From: Scleropages formosus
Taxonomy: Eukaryota; Chordata; Actinopteri; Osteoglossiformes; Osteoglossidae
DNA: 64,000 bases
Direction: 5' to 3'
Assembly: GCF_900964775.1 (NCBI RefSeq)
Contig: NC_041821.1
Location: forward strand, 9,621,394 to 9,685,393
The notes under the pieces are model-generated. The model was not told the DNA's origin. It ran no database searches and was given only the letters and a program-made list of their open reading frames with translations. Below are positions 11,083-23,440 of the stretch, piece by piece. Position 1 is the first letter of the stretch. Each line of letters opens with the position of its first letter. The translations under genes were made by a program, and so were the position numbers.

Positions 11083-11155
11083 GGGGAATTAGCTCAAATG
11101 GTAGAGCGCTCGCTTAGCATGCGAGAGGTAGCGGGATCGATGCCCGCATTCTCCA
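11083..11155 (+). tRNA. tRNA-Ala (anticodon AGC), copy 2
   Basis: Identical in all 73 nt to the gene at 10012-10084. The identity continues about 15 nt downstream through CTCTTTTTACAGAGC. The two genes are therefore a local direct duplication about 1.07 kb apart. Confidence 0.97.
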
Positions 11156-11163
11156 CTCTTTTT
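11156..11163 (+). terminator. Pol III T-run terminator of tRNA-Ala copy 2
   Basis: CTCTTTTT directly after the tRNA end, the same as in copy 1. Confidence 0.8.
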
Positions 11164-11504
11164 ACAGAGCAACTAGCAGAGTATTTGAGCAATGTCATGA
11201 AAGCAAGCGACGTTAAACTAATTTACAAATGAAGTAAAAAGCGGCTAGCTTTTACATTATTAACTATAGTCATGAAACAGGGAAGCAACAGAGGATAATC
11301 GGAAAAAAAATACAAAAAGTATAAACAGGTCAGGAGTCCGCGAAATAACGATCTTGTATTAACACCTTATTTGGCATATACTGTAAGTATTAGTTTATAG
11401 TTGTCGCCGCATATTTTTGAATATCTAAATTTGATAGAGTGCTGCAGTACAAAAATTAAATAATCGAATTGTTAATTTTTTTTGCACAGAAAAGTACACG
11501 GACC

Positions 11505-11577
11505 TGCCGAAACCCGGGATCGAACCAGGGACCTTTAGATCTTCAGTCTAACGCTCTCCCAACTGAGCTATTTCGGC
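11505..11577 (-). tRNA. tRNA-Phe (anticodon GAA)
   Basis: The reverse complement is a 73-nt cloverleaf beginning GCCGAAATAGCTCAGTTGG, anticodon arm TTAGA-CTGAAGA-TCTAA with anticodon GAA, T arm CCTGG-TTCGATC-CCGGG, and 3' TTTCGGCA. It matches vertebrate tRNA-Phe. Confidence 0.97.
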
Positions 11578-11979
11578 ACCTTCGCCTAGAAATAAAGTCC
11601 ACAGTCTCTGCAAGTATTAGTTCAGACAGTTTTGCGTTGGCGTTGTTTGCACCTGTTGAGCGGTATATTTAGAAACTTTTTTTTATTGCGGTTAATAAAG
11701 GAAAGAAATATATAGTGACAACACACCCTGACTTCACATGGCTATTTTTGGTCTCAAAAGCAGGTTTGACTCAAATGAGCCACAGCACAGCCCCCCTGTA
11801 CTGATTGAAAAGCCTAGTATTTAATTTCTTATCAGTGCATTTTCAGTATTTTGTGCACCAAATTTAGTCCAAGCCACAACACTTAAGTATACAGCTGAAA
11901 GGAAATCATACTCTTCAGAAAAAACTCAAAGATGAACCAAAAAGAATAATCCCATTTAAATTAATAACTACAAATAATG

Positions 11980-12980
11980 TATGCAGCCATTTGCTTTTAT
12001 TGTAATACATCATGTAAAACAACCGAAGTGGAAAGAATCCAAAAAGAAAACCGTAAATAACATTTGTACATTTGTTCAGTCAGCCATGCCTACAGCTGCA
12101 GAAATGGCTAAACAAAGATAAATAATCATCCTTTTAAATTAGTGCTTAAGTTCACATATTACTTTGAAATTCTATCTGTACCTAGAAAGCTTTGCTATAC
12201 ATTACACTACAACTCAAAGGAGCCACTGGTGGCTTTAAAAAGGTAAGAAAATGTGATGAGAAATATCCACATTCCTATATTAAATGCATAATTCAATGTT
12301 CCATCACTAAGATTTTGTGTTTTAAAAAAGTTCCACCAGGACACAGGTTGTATGCAGCATGGAAATCAAATATTGTTAAGGATTTAACTCTATTCTTTAG
12401 AACTTGTAGGAATTTAAAATGCTTAGAACATTACACATTGTACATATCCCAAAGTTTAAATTTTATAACAGATATTCAATAATGGCAAAATATAAATGCA
12501 TCTCTGCCAGGTGCTTATGTTTACAGTGCCTGTACCATATTTAAATTGAGCCAATTTTACGTAAACCGTATACAGGACTTTCCATCACTTTGGCTTAAAG
12601 TACAATGACTAGCACAAACTATTCCTACATGCAACTAAAACAATTTTCTGTAACTGAAAATTCAGTTGACAAAAAATGTATGGACTAAAAGACTGAACAT
12701 TTAGTTCTCAAACAGCTACTCAGTTTCATGTGTTCTTGCGATATGAATGACGTAACAGTACAGTGTTTGTTGGAATAGTAGTTTTTGACAAGGACTTCAA
12801 GAATTAAAAAAAATAGGGCTTTCATTTTCAGTGCAGTGTGATTCAGAGCTAGCAGTCTAGCACATGGAGAAAAAAGCAGCAGGAACAGCTTGAACATGTA
12901 ATCTGCCCATTTTTCCTTCCTTTTGGTTCTTGCCAACTGCCATAGACAGAGAACTCAGTTGTGGCAAAGAGCTGTAGGGG
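11980..12980 (-). other. tmem33 3' UTR (inferred)
   Basis: Minus-strand sequence after the tmem33 stop codon. The first AATAAA on that strand is at 12001-11996 (TTTATT on the + strand), giving a 3' UTR of roughly 1 kb. No coding frame of interest lies within it. Confidence 0.5.
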
Positions 12981-15900
12981 TTATACCCCAGTGGGCGCAA
13001 GACGGCTGACAAAGGCAATGCTGCTCAAACACATCCTCCTGAGGAAGGCTGGACATGACGGCTTCATGACAAAATGCTCCAGAAGAATGCGCAACTCCGT
13101 GAATAGGGTGCTGGAGGAAGGACAGGCCATTAGAAATGTAAAAGATAGAAGCACACTAATAAATACAACTTGTATAAATACTCAGTGTACAGAGATTCAA
13201 TGTCATTTGTGGCCTCTTACCGACAATATGGGTTTCTTCTGGAGGAATAACGAAGGGTAAGAAACCTGTAGTAAATGAAAGGCTGCAGCAAACTTCCTTG
13301 GCCACTTAAGAGGGAGACAAGGGAGGGGGAAGAAAAAAAAAAAAAAAAAAAAATTCAGGGAAAGAACTGAAACCTCAATGAATATATTCAATTTCCAGTT
13401 CCTGACACAAGCACCAGTTTGGTCTTCAGCAGAGGTGGGTAATGCTACATTTACAAGCTACATTTACAAAGATATCTGCACTCCAATATTTGGAGAAATT
13501 GTATTTTCAGGATCACTTTGACACTGAGACTTTGTTTCACCTGAGTATATTTATAAAACAAAACCTTAGTCACTTCTGTCAGCCTCCTTTCTCTTTCTCT
13601 CCTTAAAACTATTCAAGTCAGTTACTTCCTTACAGTTCAAGGCCACACATCTGAATCACTGTTCCTGCTGTAACACCCTTGATACGGTAAAAATATTAAG
13701 TAGCTTAGTGTACAAACCCCATAATGGAATTTGCCTTGTACAAGAGGTGATGGCTAAGTAATGGCTCGTATCAATACGTAGCAGACTGTGGATTTTGATT
13801 AGTCTAATTCAAAATATGCAATTCAGATTTAACTTACTAAAAGTTTCACTTAAAACTTTATATTGTAGTTAACACTATTAGTGGTTCATAACATTATAAA
13901 GCTTATTTAGAATTACAGCAACTTGAGTAACCTAAGTTAAACCAAGGCTAAAAGCAAACTTAAAATCCATATTCCCTAAAAAAACAAAATAAACAAGCAC
14001 ACCTGAACAACATGAAGACAGTCGCAGGCATTAGAAATATCTCATTGCAAGCAATAAACTTAAGGATGTTCTGCTGGTTGGCAGTCAGCTTATTCAGGAA
14101 GCCCCTCACAAACGCCAAACTGTTGGGACCCATTGTCTGCAAAGAAGACCCAAGACCCATCATTTTAAAAGCTGCATTTACAAAAAAGCATACATAGTGA
14201 AGCTAAACACAAAGACACTGAATTGTCAATGTGAAACCTAACATTCAGCATGGAATTGGAGGGGTGGGCACTGAGGAGTACACAAGTGACTTACATCAAG
14301 GACCTTTTTTGTGTATGTGGTGGCATGAAGTAAAGAGAAAAGAAAGACTGGAAATATACTCACTGAGCATAATGGTTAAGGAAAAGTTGAACACAGGATT
14401 ACAATTTAACAAGACTGACAACACCTTCCAAACCTGTGCAATCCCCCGTTCAAGTACCAGTACCTTAATTTAACCATATCAGAAGTCTTACAGATCGTGC
14501 TTTTGAAGGATTTTCTTGCCATTGCAAAGCCTCCGAATTTGGCCAGTTATCGGCTTACCAGGTTCACAGCCTGCACCGTAAACAATTACTTATTTCTGAA
14601 CTAATACTTTTCATTCCAAGACTACATAAACTGGAACAAACATCTATTGCTAACATTTTTATTTTCAAACATTTCAATGACTCAAACCTGGGATAGGCAA
14701 GTGTGTTAGATGGCTGAGGCAATTGTAACTAAACCATTACTTAATTTGATTTTAGAGGTGGACTTCCTCATAATTTTCTGAAAGAATGACTTAAGTTATT
14801 AATAACTTAATGTTCAAGAAACAAATCAGAAATCAGCCATCACCACCAACAGGTCTACCAGCTTTTCATCAACATTGGACAAGGCAGGCTCGGCATTCGA
14901 GACATGAGACCTTAATAGCTATTAGGGTCTCAATTTAGTGACATTCTGATGGAGGATACTTGTGACTGGGTAGGAGTTCACCAGGATAAGAGAATAGAGC
15001 AGGTAGTGGCAGCTGTCTTCCTGCAGCGCCTGGCCCAGGAAAGCTCTACTCAGCTGGAACCGGGGCAGCCTCTGGTGCAATCGCAATGCACTTGTCAGTG
15101 CGTTGGCCAGCAAGGCACGTTGGTAAAAATTGGCAGCTTCTTGCAGTCTGGTAGAGGTGACAAATATCTCAGTAAAGTAATCCACCCATCTAACTGAAGA
15201 TGAATAGATTGAGAATGAAAGCAATGAAGGTCCAGCATTAGAATCAATACCATGTTCAGTAACCGAGTGAGAAAAGCAACGTTAGGACATATTTAATGCC
15301 CTACACTGATTTGTTAAAGAACTGCAAAAATTTGGATTGATATGTAAACCTGATCTTATGACTGAAAACATTTAGTAACAAAACACATTACTGCAATTTG
15401 CAAAATGCATGTGGTGGTATTATCCACTATGTTTTTCCATCCTATTTTGAACCACTAAGGTTTCATTGTGCAATTATTTATTATAATGCTGTTTCTTAAA
15501 AAAGAAAAAAAAAAAAGTTCCTAAGAAGTTTAACTAAGGTGGAGAAGAAGACAACACATCCATGAGTGGCTCATAGTTTTTTTTTTTTTTTTTTTGGGGG
15601 GGGGGTGTCGGAAGATTTAAAGCGTATAGTGTGTGGTGAATTAATAAATGTAAAGCTACAACTTGGACCATTTATTCAATGAGATCAAAGAAAGCAAGGG
15701 CTGAAACTGCCACCTTCAGCTTCCTCCCACTCCACCTAATGCTACTGCCTTAGTCTTCCTCTGTAGGGATGTGGCCAAGTTCGAATTCGAATGTTGTGGA
15801 ACTTCGAAAGTTTTTGGCAGATCCAAAATGCGTCAAATTTTATCAACATTTTTTAGCCAGATAGGAATTTGATGTGAAAAAAAGTAAAAGCAATTCAGCT

Positions 15901-16943
15901 CATTATAAACTTTATTTTATATGTATATGCAAGTCTAGGTGCACTGCTATACACCTTTATATGCAAATCAGTACTCAATGATTTGTGCATATATGTGTGG
16001 GTGTGTATATATATATATATATATATATAAATAATATTATACATACACACACACCACACAGAGAGCTCTAATATAGCATGTTAAGGTTAAAATGCCAAAC
16101 TACAGAAGTTCATTATAAAAAAAAAGGTTACCATGTACCATACTCACCCCAGGACAGGCAGAATGAATAAAACAGAGCAGTACACAGTAAACAGACGTGA
16201 GAGCCACATTGCCGTTTCCAGTTTGTTATTCAACATGTATTGCTGCAAAACAAGCAAAAAAAGTTAGTTTGATATGAACAATTACATAAATATAACATTC
16301 AAGAAATTTAAAAAAAATTGTGTGTTCACTTCACACAACTTTAAAAGATTGGTTGAACACATATGGACAGTGCAGCCTGTGGTAAGAGGCAGGATTTCCT
16401 TGATGGACAGCTTCCAATGACTTGTCCCTGCCCCAACAGAACAATGACAACCAGCTACAGACAACAGAGCAGGAATCACAGGAGACTCATGAGCAACTGG
16501 TCTGAGGACTTCAGGGGAGACTGGGGAAGAAACTTTTGAGGTGTGCGCAGAACACAAGACCTCCCAGGGACTTGGCCAAGTCAGCTGTTCTATTTTGGTG
16601 TTCATCTTAACTGTTCAGGTTTTCTTCTGAGTAGCTGCTTGGTTTTGCATTAAAGGAATGCCATTTCCCCTTCTGATTCATAAATAAAGCAGTCATTTTA
16701 TGGGAAAGTCCTGCTGTTTGGCACCTCTGTCCCACCCTTGTGGCTCTCTCTATCCCTCAATAGGCCACAATATACATTTAAAATAAAAATACTGTGCAAC
16801 AAATGAATCATTATAAGCCCTATGACTGACTCAAAGAATATGCACATTTAGTCTGCTTGTCAGCTTATCACACACTGGTCTATTTTGCCACTTACCACAG
16901 GACCTTCCTGGCGGGGAGGGTTTGTGTTCTCATTGTCAGCCAT
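12981..16943 (-). CDS. tmem33: Transmembrane protein 33 (Tmem33), 7 coding exons
   Basis: Multi-pass membrane protein of the ER and nuclear envelope that binds reticulons and is linked to the unfolded-protein response (family knowledge). Minus-strand coding exons: 16943-16896, 16242-16148, 15147-14960, 14362-14295, 14136-14003, 13304-13221 and 13110-12981. All have GT-AG junctions in phase, giving 248 aa (human 247). Recognisable blocks are NKLETAMWLSRLFTVYCS, the FYQRALLANALTSALRLHQR segment, SCHYLLYSLILVNSYPVT, TANQQNILKFIACNEIF, a polar YYRFLTLRYSSRRNPYC and a basic C-terminal RRMCLSSIAFVSRLAP. Hydrophobic segments lie near residues 32-50, 95-125 and 155-175. The N-terminus (MADNENTNPPRQEGPV) is diverged, as usual for the family. 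The acceptor of exon 6 sits behind an unusually long T/C tract that includes a run of about 21 T. Confidence 0.97.
13640..13760 (+). mobile_element. Possible worn SINE fragment in a tmem33 intron
   Basis: AAGGCCACACATCTGAATC followed by CTGTAACACCCTTGAT resembles the B-box and body of the family A SINE, but divergence is high and no tail is clear. Confidence 0.35.
15556..15605. repeat. T run joined to a G run
   Basis: About 20 T residues are followed immediately by about 10 G residues inside a tmem33 intron. Such runs are length-unstable, so the exact count may be a sequencing estimate. Confidence 0.7.
15998..16052. repeat. TA/CA microsatellite
   Basis: (TA)n of about 11 units flanked by GTGTGG-type and ACACAC-type sequence, in a tmem33 intron. 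Confidence 0.7.
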
Positions 16944-16975
16944 CGCTCAGTCTCCCTCTGCAAACTTGCTTCAGC
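16896..16975 (-). other. tmem33: tmem33 exon carrying the start codon
   Basis: A TTTCAG acceptor (AG at 16977-16976) opens an exon with 32 nt of 5' UTR before the ATG at 16943. The exon ends at a GTAAGT donor after codon 16. Confidence 0.85.
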
Positions 16976-17249
16976 CTGAAAGATAACATGGAATGATCTA
17001 TTCTCATCATGAATTTGCCAAACCTTTACAGCATTTTGCAAAGCGTGAAAAATTTAAAAACACTATACACCTTTCTGTCCATTTTACAGTGAAACATTTA
17101 TGCCTTCCAAACTAAACTTCTTACCATTCTCAAACAATTTTAAATGTTTCCAGGTATTCAAGGTAACCCCAGTGGCAGTTTTTAGCTGTGCAGCTGAATT
17201 TAACCAATCCCAATACAGTGATACATGGTCACTGGTCTGAATTACCTTG

Positions 17250-17366
17250 CTGTAGTCCCCTTGAACAAGGCAGTTACCCTGAACTGATACAGTCAGAATA
17301 TACTGCTGTACAAAAAAGTAAATCAAAGTTCATTAACAATGGTTTTTAAAAAAGCATCAGCTAAAA
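17250..17366 (+). mobile_element. SINE family A, 3' part only
   Basis: TGTAGTCCCCTTGAACAAGG, then GCTGTACAAAAAAGTAAAT and AAAGCATCAGCTAAA match the body and tail of the SINE. The tRNA-like head is not recognisable. Confidence 0.6.
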
Positions 17367-18072
17367 CAAAGGTTAACTGCCTTAACAACAACTAAGACTT
17401 TGAAAATATGCACAGAAAAATAAGGATCAAAACCTAAACTCCTAAAAAACACCACAGAAAAAAAGGCAATTTCAAAGGTTTAACAATTTAATACTACAGG
17501 GTAACAAAATAAGAGATTCTTCGATCTTAAACGGTAGAGTCAGTCAGTGTGTTTTTCATCACTGCAGCAGGGGGCTCATTTGTTTTTCTTTGATAATAAT
17601 AGCCATCGATACCCAGCAGCCCTACGGATGCTACACAACATTTCTCATTGTCTACGGTCAGCATTCATTGTTGACAATTCAATTGTGGCTATTTAGTAAT
17701 ACGCAGATTTAACGTCAATAATTTGTATGTGAACACCAGACCAGACGAGGCCTGGGATGCTAATTTAAACTTAAAGTCTGTGTAACACTGACACAAAACA
17801 AAGCTGTCTCTGCTTGACGTAATAGCTTTGTCTAAAACTACTTTGAAAGATAATCTGTCGGAGAATTTAATGAAATAAGCCGCTTGTAAGGTTCACAGTA
17901 AACTAAAAGCCATACGGTTATGAAAACTAGTTCCGACACGAAGAATGTTCGAGAATTACCTCACTGTTCTGTGACTAGTCTGGGCCTGTCAAGGACAGGA
18001 TAGAGCTGTCAGACAGCGAAAGAAACAAGATAAGAAACAAAGATAAGAAAAACGTTGCTAAGAAACACTTAC

Positions 18073-18190
18073 CAACAAATTATTCCTTAGAATGTGGCCG
18101 TCTTATAGCTTACAGCTGTTTAACAAGACTTAGACATACGACAAATCTTCAGCCTGTCGTTCGTTCCCTTACGTTTGACTACAACCGGAA
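18073..18190 (-). other. tmem33: tmem33 non-coding first exon (inferred)
   Basis: A strong minus-strand donor (TTTGTTG|GTAAGT, GT at 18072-18071) lies just downstream of promoter-like sequence and upstream of the coding exons. It would splice to the acceptor at 16976. The 5' end is a guess. Confidence 0.55.
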
Positions 18191-18240
18191 ATGAAATTGA
18201 ACTTCCTGTCACGTGGTATCCGGCCTCTTTCCTTGTTTCT
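18175..18240 (-). promoter_or_regulatory. tmem33 promoter candidate
   Basis: ETS-type sites (CCGGAA at 18185-18190, ACTTCCTG at 18201) and a CACGTG E-box (18210-18215) cluster within 35 bp, with no TATA box. ETS plus E-box is a common make-up of ubiquitous vertebrate promoters. Confidence 0.5.
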
Positions 18241-18429
18241 CGGTGGACGTGATTAGAATAAGAGATTTACACAAATTATCTTTTTTTTTTATTATTTATC
18301 CTCCCATTGTTACTTGTATAACGCCCAACAGAAGCTGAAGGTTTTAACCGTTCATAGAAGTGTGCGGAAGTAAATATTTCACTTTTTTGAATGCGCAATA
18401 CGTTCTTTTAATGGTGCATTCGAAAGAAA

Positions 18430-18600
18430 TACAGGTTGTAAATGGAGGTACAGGACGCAAGGCCTGGACAGGAGGCCAGTCTATCGCGGAGTAGCCACAC
18501 TCTCTCACACACACACAGAGTGAGGGCAATGTAGACTCCCCGGTGAAAGTGTGCAAGCCCCGCACAGACTTGACTCTGAGTGGGATTCGTCCGATCCTAC
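18430..18600 (-). mobile_element. SINE-like repeat fragment, related to family B, minus strand
   Basis: Segments such as AGTCTATCGCGGAGTAGCC and GTGCAAGCCCCGCACAGAC followed by GAGTGGGATTCG recall the reverse complement of the family B repeat. A CA microsatellite sits inside it at 18506-18521. Confidence 0.5.
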
Positions 18601-18751
18601 GCCTCTCTCAGACGAAAAACTTACATTTATCCCGTGTGCGAGTTTAACAGATGTGTCTTATTTAACACTACACCTGGTATAATCTTAATAATCAATAACC
18701 GTTAGTATATAGAAATTATTAATACTAATACAAAAAAATCCAGTAAAAAAA

Positions 18752-19178
18752 GGGCGGCACGGTGGCGCAGCGGGTAGTGCAGTCGGACCGGAAGTTCGCA
18801 TGTTCTCCCCGTGTTCGAGTGGGTTTCCCGCTACACTACAGTCCAAATATTATATATGTTGCAGGTGAACTTATGACTCTAAATTTCCCATAGTAACAAA
18901 GTACGTGTATGTATGCAGCTACTCGCATTGATGTAAATGTTTGCTATAATTTTGTGATTAGGAATTATCGATTATTTGGATGAACCTTTATGGTCCTATA
19001 ATCCGATCGTGTGATGCACATTGATTCATATGGTGGAAATGACAAATTAACTGTGCTTTAGAATCACGCATCTGTATCCAAGTTACTTTTTCTGATGGTG
19101 TAATGTAGTCATTGTATTTTTCTCTAAGATATCCGTCGCTTTGGAGAAAAGTATCTGCTAAATGAATATATGGGAATG
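18752..19178 (+). mobile_element. SINE-like repeat, family B, diverged copy
   Basis: It starts GGGCGGCACGGTGGCGCAGC, a widespread fish repeat head, and continues with GCATGTTCTCCCCGTG, ACAGTCCAAAT and GACTCTAAATTTCCC. The stretch from about 18930 to 19120 is not clearly part of the family. A LINE-type tail (CGCTTTGGAGAAAAGTATC then CTAAATGAATA) closes it at about 19130-19178. Confidence 0.6.
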
Positions 19179-19179
19179 T

Positions 19180-22100
19180 ATGTTACACGTGGCTTTGGCT
19201 TATAAACGAGTGAAGGACTGCAGGCGGTTAGTGTAGTGTGTCATCATCATGCCACCTTGTATAATAAAGGTGTCAGATAAAATACACAGCCATTACTGCA
19301 CGTCGCTTTTTGAGAAAAAAAAAAACGTATACGAAAGGAAGAAATGTATCTAAGAAAACGAACCCGAAAACTTATACGAAATGAATAAATGTAAATAAGT
19401 CGGAACCAATTTCCTAGGGAGAAATTTGCGGAATCCTACAGTTATATCTATGAACCACGAGAGGTCGCCACTTTACAAAAAAGGAACACCTTTCTACACC
19501 AATAAGAGGCATAGGGCTGAAATATATTTAGTATTATCGACGGCTCGCTGAAATATATTTTATATCACTAATGATTTGCGACAATTTCTGCAGGGCAGAC
19601 ATCGGGAAAATGTCCAAATATCTCCAAGTTAAATGCATGTAAGGTTTTAAAGAGCCGCGTACAATCAAATATTCACTGCCACTGGTAGTCATTATTTTCA
19701 GGGCCGCTGGTGTTACTGTTCTTGTAGTTGATGTGTTGTGTTATTGGAACGCGTATAATATTTTACAGAGGAACACCTTCATTAAAAACTGTTTTGCTAC
19801 AAGGAATGTTAGAAAGATCGAAAGAGCCCTAAGGAGGATCTGGATCGCGGGTAGCAGGTGATTGCACTTCCTCAATCTGTCGCCAGATGGCGCAAAATAG
19901 TGTTCTTTATCAACTTAATGGGGGCAGGCAGCAGCAGAGAGTAATTAGTTTAGTGGATCATACAGATAGCGTTTTTTAAACAATATACCATACAATACCT
20001 TTAATGTTTGTGAAAATATGTATATTTTGATTATTGGCAGAGAGCCGGATAATGCATTTTGCAATTGCTTTAGCATCTACCGAAAATGTGGGCAATGCAA
20101 TGTTAAATCAAATTGTTTCTGTGCAAAAACCTAATTAGGCATTTAAAAAGGTTAACGCCAGCGCCTGAGACGGTTTTTGTTTAATAATCCTATTACTGAC
20201 GGCTCATCATGTATAAAATGGTGCAGAAGGATGCAAAGTTCCCACTTGTTTAAGTGTAACAGAGAAACAGACAAATCCCACCATATAGGAACAAAAATGG
20301 ATATATAGTATACCACCAGGGTGGTGCACATTCACTGTAAGTATCTGCTGCTATGGCGATTTTAATCTTTTTTTCCTTCTGCTTTGTCTGTGTTCATATT
20401 GCATTGGCGTTTTATGATATGTGCGTTTCATTTTTTCGCACAATGTAAGATGTGTCTTTAGAAGTCCTTGTTTTTCCATACAGCTATTAAGTTCACTGTT
20501 GCTGGAAATCACCTTGGAGACTCAGTGGCACCGAATTATTGTTATTATACATGCACTTCTGGGAGACATTGTACGCCTTTGCTTCCTTAAAATCATAATA
20601 ATAACCTTACAGATGAAAACAGGGAAAAAAGCAATAAAAAGATAATTTTAAAAAATCGCTCGGAATGTTTTTCCACTGTCAGTGCTTCATTGGAGTTATG
20701 GATTATTTTAAGGCTATATGGCCTATTTTTGTAGCGGGGAAAAATTATGATTGCGGAGTTCTTATAAAACATTTTTGGATCTTAAAAGATGTGACTATAA
20801 AATGCATTCGTTACTTTTTGTCTATTTAAAGGCGCAACAGGTTGAATTAAATCATAGTTATACCTTTTCTTCTCGGTTTGCTGCAGTTTCTTCAAACAGA
20901 ATTTATACTGATTTCATTAACAACTTTTTTGCATTTTATTTTCATTGACATTTTTATTGTATAATGTACAGCATACAGTATCGCATCCAAATATCCAACT
21001 TCGGACAGTTGAAATATATTTTCTATATATTATATGTGCATATTAGCTACTATTATTATTGTTCATCTACGGTGAAAGATGGAAAAGGAAAGAATAAGAA
21101 GTTGCAACAAATTATAATACAATAATAAACCAGGAGGGGAAAAAAAAGAATATAGTATTAGTACTATCCGTGGCTATATCGAATTTTTCTTTAAATAAAA
21201 TATATTTTTTTTCCATTTAACTGATTGTATTCAAGGGAATACGTTTAGATGGTACACTATTTTAAAATAACATATTTACAGCAAAATAAAAGGGCAAAAT
21301 AGCCCTTAAAGTTGTTACTCTCTCTGTTATGTCCTTTATAAAGCATTCTTTGTATCCTGTTTTTAGAACTGATCCATCAACGGGTACCAGGCGTTTTTCA
21401 CGAGAATCTGGTGTAGAGAAGTGGATTAAACAAAAGGAAACGATCGACAAGTCAACCCAAGGAATTCTAAAAAGAAGAAATCAAAGCTTCTAAAGAGGTT
21501 TAGTTCTAGAATCCGGAAAAAAAAGCCTGTATTCTTTCCCCAGCTGTATTGGAATAAAAAGAATTAAAGCAAAACAGGGGAGAGAATAGAGATGAAAGCC
21601 CACAAACAGGAACGATGACAAGAGAAAAGAGGGCTGAAATGAGGGTGGCAGGAACATGGTAAATAAGGGAATATATTTTGTTCAGGACACTGAAGCTTTT
21701 TGGGCTGGAAAACACCCATGTAAAATATTCAAATGAAAGAAACAAGGATCAAAGTGTTCTCACTTTCTCAATATTATCACATGACATGACCGAAGAAAAG
21801 TTTTTGTTAGCTTTTCTTTAAAATAGAAGACAGGAAATTATAATGGTTGCACTGTAACGCAGTAAAAAAAAAAACAGCTTTTCTGATTAGAACAAATATT
21901 TTATACAGCTTATTTTAACTGCAGCATTTAACCATTTGTAGCTGTAGTTTATATAATACCTCTGCCTAATTCGTAACAATATTCTGCTATTAAATATCGC
22001 ATTTCTAAGCATTATTATTCCACATTGTTTTTTCCTGCGTAGTGCTGCGCATAGAAGTATAAAGCGATAATGTGATTTATTCGCATATAAAATAATTGTA

Positions 22101-22180
22101 ATTATATTCGTATAGTTAAAACGCATTTCTTAACGCGTTGCTGAAATGTAAATAAAAAGGAAAAATCTCTTGGAAGACAA
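19180..22180. other. AT-rich intergenic stretch, no gene seen
   Basis: No exon-like open frame, tRNA or complete mobile element is recognisable. The sequence is AT-rich with short A and T runs. The open frames are short and show no family resemblance. Confidence 0.5.
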
Positions 22181-22204
22181 AAATAGTGCAAGACTTTAAA
22201 AAAG

Positions 22205-22228
22205 GTGTGTGTGTGTGTGTGTGTGTGA
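22205..22228. repeat. (GT)12 microsatellite
   Basis: A pure GT dinucleotide run of about 12 units. Confidence 0.9.
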
Positions 22229-22924
22229 CATTTGTAGTTGTTTTTCACATTGAAGGCGCTCCGATGCGCAGTGCGCGTCCTCGCAGAGACCGGGCGGAAC
22301 CGCACACCTTCCAACTGTATTCTGCGCTGCTCTTTTTCTCTTATCACCTTCATTTCCTCGTTCATGTACCCTGTTTACGGGATAATAGTGTATTAAGAGG
22401 AAGTGTGTTTTTTTATTATTATTTATTAATATCTCATTTCCAACTGCAGGAAATTGGAGTGAATATATTTCATTGGCAGAACTAAGAAAACGCCCATCTT
22501 ATTTTTTTTTTTTATTTTTTTTTATTTAATCCACTCACCTGTTTTTTGACCTGTTCTTGTACAAGTAGAAAGAGAAGTGTGCGGATGCTTGTGGACACAT
22601 CAAAGTCCGGTGTCTGGTGACAGTGTCAGTACAGGGTGGAGCAATTCTTCACTTCTCCACATTGCAAATTCCGCCTCTTCAGTCACAGTTTTGCAGGATC
22701 TGCTCATCTCTAAAAAGTCACATTTGTAATGTTCTGTTGCTTTTCTCTTATTTTCTCGCCCTAACGCTACATATTTGTCAATTATGGTATACACTATTAA
22801 TATTACAATAATATAATACGAAACACTATTGACTACAGTCAATTATGGTATACACTAAATAGATACACGTGCGCGAATTTGTACATGTATGCTGGTGTGT
22901 ACTTATTTATTATTTATAAATGTA

Positions 22925-23122
22925 AGAAGAGCTGCTGCCTTTTGGCCTCGAAGGATGCAAGTTCGAATCTCACTTTCGGCTCTAGTACCCGTGAGCAAGG
23001 TACATACCTTAATTTGCCCCAGTAAAATTACCCAGCTGTACAAATGAGGGGGAAAAAAACTGTACATAGATTAACACTGTAAGTCACTTTGGAGAAAAAC
23101 CTCAGCTAAATGAATAAAATGT
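22925..23122 (+). mobile_element. tRNA-derived SINE, family A
   Basis: AGAGCTGCTGCCTTTTGG, B-box-like AGTTCGAATCTCAC, CTAGTACCCGTGAGCAAGG, CAGCTGTACAAATG, and tail CACTTTGGAGAAAAACCTC plus TAAATGAATAAAATG. The 5' end is truncated before the A box. Confidence 0.85.
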
Positions 23123-23419
23123 ATCGATGGCATCATACTTTATTGCCTTTTTAAGATGCCATTAACGTATTTAATTCTCGATTAACATACAGTTAGAGTG
23201 AAGGGACCGTAAGCGTTTTGAATGGAAATATAAGGTTGAGTGACAAGTGATGTTGGTGGAAAAGCATCAGAAATAGGTGCCCCCCCCCCAACCCGTCTCT
23301 TCCGAAGGAGTGCAGTGTTGTGCGAGCATCCTTCTGGACAAGGCAAAAATTAATTATATCGCATTAAAAATATATAAGGTTTAAACAACTCTATCATCTT
23401 GCTCCCTAAGGTGGGGTCG

Positions 23420-23440
23420 TTTGATCCCCCCCCCCCCCCA
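23420..23440. repeat. Poly(C) stretch
   Basis: A C run of about 14 near a second shorter run at 23281-23289. No other structure is seen. Confidence 0.6.

Noticed and set aside
15780-15791. 12-bp palindrome TTCGAATTCGAA
   Set aside because: Short, in a tmem33 intron, with no supporting context.
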